Of a stretch of DNA of 64,000 nt, positions 59,746-64,000 are shown one piece after another. Every line of letters begins with the position of its first letter. Positions within the stretch are counted from its first letter, which is position 1. The translations under genes and the position numbers were made by a program. The notes under the pieces were generated by a model, which saw nothing but the letters and a program-made list of their open reading frames with translations, had not been told where the DNA came from and ran no database searches. The DNA is from Flavobacteriales bacterium (GTDB lineage Bacteria; Bacteroidota; Bacteroidia; NS11-12g; UBA9320): assembly GCA_020635355.1 (NCBI GenBank), contig JACJZW010000002.1:186001-250000 (forward strand), in the 5' to 3' direction.

Positions 59746-61142
59746 TATTTCCTGTAAAGGTCTATGATGTCGTTTACTGCTTGTACGTTTTGCAAAAATG
59801 GGGCATCCTCAAATAACATGGGATGATCGTCAAAATTAATTAAAAGGGCATCTGTGAGGTGCTCGTATCCGTTTCGTGCCACTCCATTGAGCAGGTAGTA
59901 GGCTGCCAATCGGTAGTGAACCCGGCTTTTGTCTTTCACCCGATCCAACGCACCTTCCAAGAGCTGAATGGCATCGTAGGTCTCACCCAGTTCGTGGTAG
60001 ATCCGGGCCAATTCCAGCCAGGCTTCGTCGTAGGTGGGGCAAAAATCTGTGACGTTCTTCAGTGTATCTTCCGCCTCTTCGGATCGTCCCAACTCGGCCA
60101 GGGTGCGCGCCAATTCCACCATTGTATACTCATCGTTCGGATAGAGCTTATTGGCTTTCTGTAAGTAGGTGAGGGCATCGGCATATCGGCCTTCGGCGCA
60201 AAACGACTGACCCAACCCCAGCCAGGCTCCGGCCACCTTTGGATCGGTTTTGAGGGCCAGCTGGTAATTCAATCGGCTGCGCTTGTACTGATCCATCAAC
60301 CGGTAACAATCACCAATCTGGGTGTACGCCAGGGCATCGGCACCTTCCATTTCAATGTATTCCTGAAAGCTTTGAATAGCCTCATTGAACAGATCCAACT
60401 GCATCTGACACTGCCCTTTTTCCATGATGGGCTCGGCATAGGTGTCGTCAATGGCTGCTGCAAAATCAAAGCACTCGATGGCGCGGGTATAGTTTTCGGA
60501 AACCGCATTCAACTGGCCCAGATGGTACCAAACGGCTTCGTTATATGGATCAATATTGGTGTATGCTTCCAGGATGCGAACGCCATCGTCATAGGCCTCC
60601 ATCAACTGCAAACAGAAATGGGCTTCCATGATCACGCGATCCTCTTCAATTTCCTTGGAAAACAAATCTTCGATCATGCGTAATGACATGGCGTGATTGC
60701 CCAGGTTGAAGTACACAAACATCTTTAAGATCAATACGTCCTGTTCAGAGGCATCGTGTTCCAACGCTTCGTCAAACAGATCCAACGCTTCCATGGGCTT
60801 GCCCATCAACTCAAAGATGGAGCCTTTTTGCGTGAGAAATTCAGGATTGCCGGGTTCAAATTCCAGGGCTTTGTCGATGCTTTCCAACGCCTCGCTGGTT
60901 TCCTCATCCATGGTGTGAATGAAGGCCTTTCGGGCAAAGAAGGGGGCATGATAGGGATGTTGTTCAATGGCCACGTCAACGGCCTTGAGGGCCTCGTCAT
61001 ACCGGGCATTATCCAGGTAGTGCTCAATCAACGCCGCAAAGAGGTGCTGAGCATAGTATTCGTAGTGTTCCTGTTCGGAATCGGACTCGAACCGACGAAT
61101 AAGATCCATCAGGTCGTTAGCCGAGATTTCCTCTTCATCCAT
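59745..61142 (-). CDS. Tetratricopeptide-repeat protein
   Basis: The start is set at the ATG at 61142 (MDEEEISANDLMDLIRRF). An upstream TTG at 61163 lies inside the promoter element and is rejected. About 465 residues of consecutive TPR helices, roughly ten repeats, for example EALKAVDVAIEQHPYHAPFFARKA, EALESIDKALEFEPGNPEFL and RADALTYLQKANKLYPNDEYTMVEL-like units. It is acidic, with no signal peptide, so probably a cytosolic scaffold. It is coupled to comA by overlapping stop and start. Partner unknown. Confidence 0.9.
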   Translation of the reverse strand: MDEEEISANDLMDLIRRFESDSEQEHYEYYAQHLFAALIEHYLDNARYDEALKAVDVAIEQHPYHAPFFARKAFIHTMDEETSEALESIDKALEFEPGNPEFLTQKGSIFELMGKPMEALDLFDEALEHDASEQDVLILKMFVYFNLGNHAMSLRMIEDLFSKEIEEDRVIMEAHFCLQLMEAYDDGVRILEAYTNIDPYNEAVWYHLGQLNAVSENYTRAIECFDFAAAIDDTYAEPIMEKGQCQMQLDLFNEAIQSFQEYIEMEGADALAYTQIGDCYRLMDQYKRSRLNYQLALKTDPKVAGAWLGLGQSFCAEGRYADALTYLQKANKLYPNDEYTMVELARTLAELGRSEEAEDTLKNVTDFCPTYDEAWLELARIYHELGETYDAIQLLEGALDRVKDKSRVHYRLAAYYLLNGVARNGYEHLTDALLINFDDHPMLFEDAPFLQNVQAVNDIIDLYRK

Positions 61143-61160
61143 ATCGCCCAATATTTCGAG

Positions 61161-61168
61161 CAAAGCTA
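61161..61168 (-). promoter_or_regulatory. Bacteroidota -7 element of the TPR-comA genes
   Basis: TAGCTTTG on the minus strand, 18 bases before the ATG at 61142, the same distance as in fumC. It supports that ATG as the true start. Confidence 0.55.
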
Positions 61169-61243
61169 GCTAAAAGGGGATTAATAATGAGGGGGCTGGA
61201 GCCGAATTGACGAACTTTGAATGCCGTATAACAGACCCTATTC

Positions 61244-64000
61244 ATGAAGTATTTTACCCTCCTGTTTCTCGTTCTTTCGCTTTCTGTAAATGCCGCTGAA
61301 ATCCGCACCCAAGCGGATTGGCAACAACGTGTAGACTACACCATTCAGGTGTCGCTGGACGATGTAAATCACGTCCTTAATGGCTGGGTAAAAATGGTGT
61401 ATAAAAATAATTCACCCCATCGGTTGGATTCCATTTACATGCACTTGTGGCCCAATGCCTATTCCAGCCGGACCACCGATTTTGCCGAGCAACAACTCAT
61501 CAACGGTAAAACCGGTTTTCACTATTCAGAATGGTCGGAGCGGGGATCGATCGATAGCCTCAACTTTACCGTGGCCGGAAAATCGGCAACGTACTACAAA
61601 CTTCCGGGTCAGCCCGATATCGCCGTACTAAAGTTAAATCAACCCCTCGATCCGGGTTCCATTGTCGAAATTGAAACGCCATTCCGGGTGAAGATTCCCG
61701 GAAGCTTTTCGCGCTTTGGCCATGTGGATCAGGATTATCAGATCACTCAGTGGTTTCCCAAGCCGGCGGTTTATGATGTGAACGGCTGGAACCCCATGCC
61801 GTATTTGGATCAGGGGGAGTTCTATTCCGAGTTTGGAAAGTTTGAAGTGAAGATAACCGTTCCCAAAAACTACCTCGTAGCCGCCACCGGTGAGTTGCAG
61901 GAGGAATCAGAATGGACGTTTATTCGAAAGCGACGGGATAATCCCATCGACAAATTTGAAGGCTGGGCGAGTTCGTCCGAGACCAAAACCCTCACGTATA
62001 TTCAGGACAACATTCACGACTTTGCGTGGTTTGCCAGTAAGTATTTCAATGTACAGGAGGATGAGGTAGAACTCGAAGGGGGCTCCAAGGTGGGAACCTT
62101 TGTGTTTGCACCGGTGAAAAAGATCAACAGCACCAAAGACATTGCCTCGGCCTTGCAGTTCTATTCCAAGAATTGCGGGACCTACCCGTATCGGTATTGT
62201 ACCGTGGTTCAGGGACCCATCAAAGCTGGAGGCGGCATGGAATATCCCATGATTACGGTGGTAGCCTCACTGGGCGAAGAAGTGATAGTGCATGAGGTGG
62301 GCCACAACTGGTTCTACGGAATTCTGGGCAGCAATGAGCGCCGCTATCCGTGGATGGATGAATCCATCAATACCTATTTTGAATCGCAAACAATGCACGC
62401 CGGTTCCGGGATGACGGCAGATCTGGATAAACCCCGATTCGATGCCACCCAAGCCAATGACCAGGGAATGAACCTCCTGGCCCGATGGATGGAGCGGCAG
62501 GAGATGCATCAACCCATTGGCTTGCAATCCGACCTGTTTACCGGGCTCAACTATGGTGTGATGGTGTACGGCAAGGGTGCGATGAGTTTCGGGCACCTGC
62601 ATGCCTATCTGGGGGAGGAGACCTTTTACAATTGCTTCCGCACCTACTTCAACGAGTGGAAGTTCCGGCACCCGTTACCCAACGATATGAAAACCGTATT
62701 CGAGGCGGTGTCTCAGGATGACCTCAGCTGGTTCTTTGACGGCATCATTACCACCGAGGGCCATTTGGACTACAAGGTGGTGAAAACCGAAGGCAATGCG
62801 GTGATCATCCAAAATAGCGGCATGGTGGAGGCTCCGTATCCTATTGGATTATTTAATAAAGGAGAATTCGTGATGGAGATGTGGCAGCCGGGACATCGAG
62901 GTGAGGTAAAGGTAGAATTGCCATCCGGCATGGAAATCGACCTCGTAAAAATCGATCCGTACGGCATCATGCAGGAATCCAATGTGAAGAACAATACCAT
63001 TCGGATGACCGGCATGCTGAAGAAGGTGGAACCCATTCGGGTTGGACTCTATGCCGGGCAACAGGATAACAATCACAACCCGGTGTATGTGGGCCCGATT
63101 TTGGGCTGGAATCAATACAACAAAACGATGTTTGGTCTGGTGATTTCCAACAGTCAGTTTCCATCACCTAAGTTCTATTATGCCGCTACGCCGATGTATT
63201 CATCGCAAACAGGCGACATCAACGGCTATGGTCGGTTAGCCTACCACCACCTGCGCAACAAGGTGCTGAACGAAGTGGAATATGGATTCAATGCAGCCCG
63301 TTTCGCCTATCAGCCGTTCAACCTGTACAGTTACAACCGCATTGCTCCGTATGTTGAACTGAAGTTCCGAAATGCGGATAAGCGATTCACCAACAAGACG
63401 AAGGTGAAACTCCGCTATGTGTATACGTCGTTTGATCCGCAGTTTGATGAAACCGCCAACATCGCCCAACTGGCCATGGATACAGCCAGCTTCAACCGGC
63501 GAACGGTGGACGTGAACGATCCCGATCAGTTCATCGACCTCACTATTGAAAAATCGGATGGAAAAACCATCGATCCTATGAGCTTCAAACTGAACGTTCA
63601 ATACGGTCATACGGCCAATACCACGCATCGGTACGATACAGCCGTAGCAGCCATCACGCAGATGCAAAGTCAGGACGATTTTGTGAAGATCAACCTCACC
63701 ATCAACCGTCGGGTGAACTACAACCTGAAGAAGAAGGGTATGGATATTCGGGTATTCCTGGGCGGATACATTAAGACGCCCACAAGCGGACTGTATCAGT
63801 ACCGGTTGGGATCCCAAAGCGGACGATATGACTATACCTTCGAGCAAGCCGTTATGGGTCGAAATGCCACCGATGGGTTGTACCGAAACCAGATTGTTCC
63901 CAATGAGATGAACCTCAAGTTGGTGGGGAACTTTGGCAACATCCCCGGCTATGTGGCCTCGGCCAATATCGTATCTGATGTTCCCGGTAAGTTACCCCTG
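61244..64000 (+). CDS. M1-family metallopeptidase (gluzincin), 3' end beyond the window
   Basis: The frame opens at the ATG at 61244 and is still open at the last base (919 codons visible). A short signal peptide (YFTLLFLVLSLSVNAAE) is followed by a beta-rich N-terminal domain (to about 230) and a catalytic domain. GGGMEYPMI (about 327-335) is the substrate-binding GxMEN-like motif; zinc ligands are His350, Glu351 and His354 of HEVGHNWFYG, and Glu373 in WMDESINTYFE, with the correct 18-residue spacing. A C-terminal beta-rich part with many Tyr and Gly (from about 620) may be barrel-like. It probably cleaves N-terminal residues in the periplasm or at the surface. Confidence 0.93.
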   Translation, partial: MKYFTLLFLVLSLSVNAAEIRTQADWQQRVDYTIQVSLDDVNHVLNGWVKMVYKNNSPHRLDSIYMHLWPNAYSSRTTDFAEQQLINGKTGFHYSEWSERGSIDSLNFTVAGKSATYYKLPGQPDIAVLKLNQPLDPGSIVEIETPFRVKIPGSFSRFGHVDQDYQITQWFPKPAVYDVNGWNPMPYLDQGEFYSEFGKFEVKITVPKNYLVAATGELQEESEWTFIRKRRDNPIDKFEGWASSSETKTLTYIQDNIHDFAWFASKYFNVQEDEVELEGGSKVGTFVFAPVKKINSTKDIASALQFYSKNCGTYPYRYCTVVQGPIKAGGGMEYPMITVVASLGEEVIVHEVGHNWFYGILGSNERRYPWMDESINTYFESQTMHAGSGMTADLDKPRFDATQANDQGMNLLARWMERQEMHQPIGLQSDLFTGLNYGVMVYGKGAMSFGHLHAYLGEETFYNCFRTYFNEWKFRHPLPNDMKTVFEAVSQDDLSWFFDGIITTEGHLDYKVVKTEGNAVIIQNSGMVEAPYPIGLFNKGEFVMEMWQPGHRGEVKVELPSGMEIDLVKIDPYGIMQESNVKNNTIRMTGMLKKVEPIRVGLYAGQQDNNHNPVYVGPILGWNQYNKTMFGLVISNSQFPSPKFYYAATPMYSSQTGDINGYGRLAYHHLRNKVLNEVEYGFNAARFAYQPFNLYSYNRIAPYVELKFRNADKRFTNKTKVKLRYVYTSFDPQFDETANIAQLAMDTASFNRRTVDVNDPDQFIDLTIEKSDGKTIDPMSFKLNVQYGHTANTTHRYDTAVAAITQMQSQDDFVKINLTINRRVNYNLKKKGMDIRVFLGGYIKTPTSGLYQYRLGSQSGRYDYTFEQAVMGRNATDGLYRNQIVPNEMNLKLVGNFGNIPGYVASANIVSDVPGKLPL

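Noticed and set aside
62267..63847. Minus-strand frames of 134 and 203 codons at the right end
   Set aside because: They are antisense to the M1 peptidase frame, which runs uninterrupted with correct zinc-site spacing to the window edge.

Overview
This 64 kb window looks like chromosome from a Bacteroidota bacterium, probably Flavobacteriales-like. The evidence is lineage-typical genes and signals. Several proteins end in type IX secretion (T9SS) type A sorting domains. There are Bacteroidota-specific families (DUF2480, IPExxxVDY, the long GAPDH, the so-called asparagine synthetase B family, TamB next to TsaD). Several genes carry exact matches to the Bacteroidota -7 promoter element TAnnTTTG just upstream. 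No rRNA, tRNA, CRISPR array, insertion sequence or phage gene was seen.

Layout. 1-5 kb: the end of a T9SS-exported protein, a lipoprotein, a four-helix-bundle protein, a PLP enzyme, a secreted beta-propeller-like T9SS protein and an XRE regulator with membrane segments. 5.3-8.4 kb: long GAPDH and MnmE. 8.6-11.6 kb: a TlpA-like thioredoxin protein and a lipoprotein serine hydrolase. 11.8-15.4 kb: a tight operon of glucosaminidase/LysM protein, sodium:solute symporter and LOG-family protein. 15.5-18.4 kb: a free-standing DsbD-alpha-like domain followed by full-length DsbD. 18.4-25.7 kb: housekeeping genes, namely phosphopantetheinyl transferase, dCTP deaminase, an outer-membrane barrel and a TerB-like protein, then acpP-fabF-rnc running left and IPExxxVDY-pyk-DUF2480 running right. 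25.9-33.8 kb: TamB, divergent and overlapping at its start with tsaD, which leads a chain including a fluoride channel and the asparagine-synthetase-like protein. 34-46 kb: a regulator and three tandem giant secreted paralogues (about 1,000-1,300 residues each). 46-49 kb: a small membrane protein with cytochrome-oxidase-like motifs, a lipoprotein and FumC. 49-54.8 kb: a SPOR-like protein and a cytochrome c maturation operon (CcmC, CcmD-like, CcmE, CcmF) ending in a DUF2520 protein. 54.8-64 kb: secreted and outer-membrane proteins of unknown role, phosphosulfolactate synthase, a TPR protein and a truncated M1 aminopeptidase that runs off the window.

Most unusual content. (1) A family of noncoding repeats of about 140 bp occurs as short imperfect tandem arrays in three separate intergenic gaps (4.8-5.2, 33.9-34.2 and 46.6-47.0 kb), in both orientations. 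Each unit has a near-palindromic TAGGG...CCCTA core. (2) The giant secreted trio is collinear from end to end, Cys-containing, and shares a cysteine inside the T9SS sorting domain. Two of the repeat arrays, plus a regulator, bracket this locus. (3) A four-helix membrane protein carries two sequence motifs of cytochrome oxidase subunit I in swapped order. (4) CcmE is the CxxxY type rather than the classical His type.

Functional themes are envelope biogenesis and export (TamB, DsbD, TlpA-like, T9SS cargo, barrels), respiration (Ccm genes, FumC), central carbon metabolism (GAPDH, Pyk, FumC), fatty acid synthesis (AcpP, FabF, phosphopantetheinyl transferase) and tRNA modification (MnmE, TsaD).
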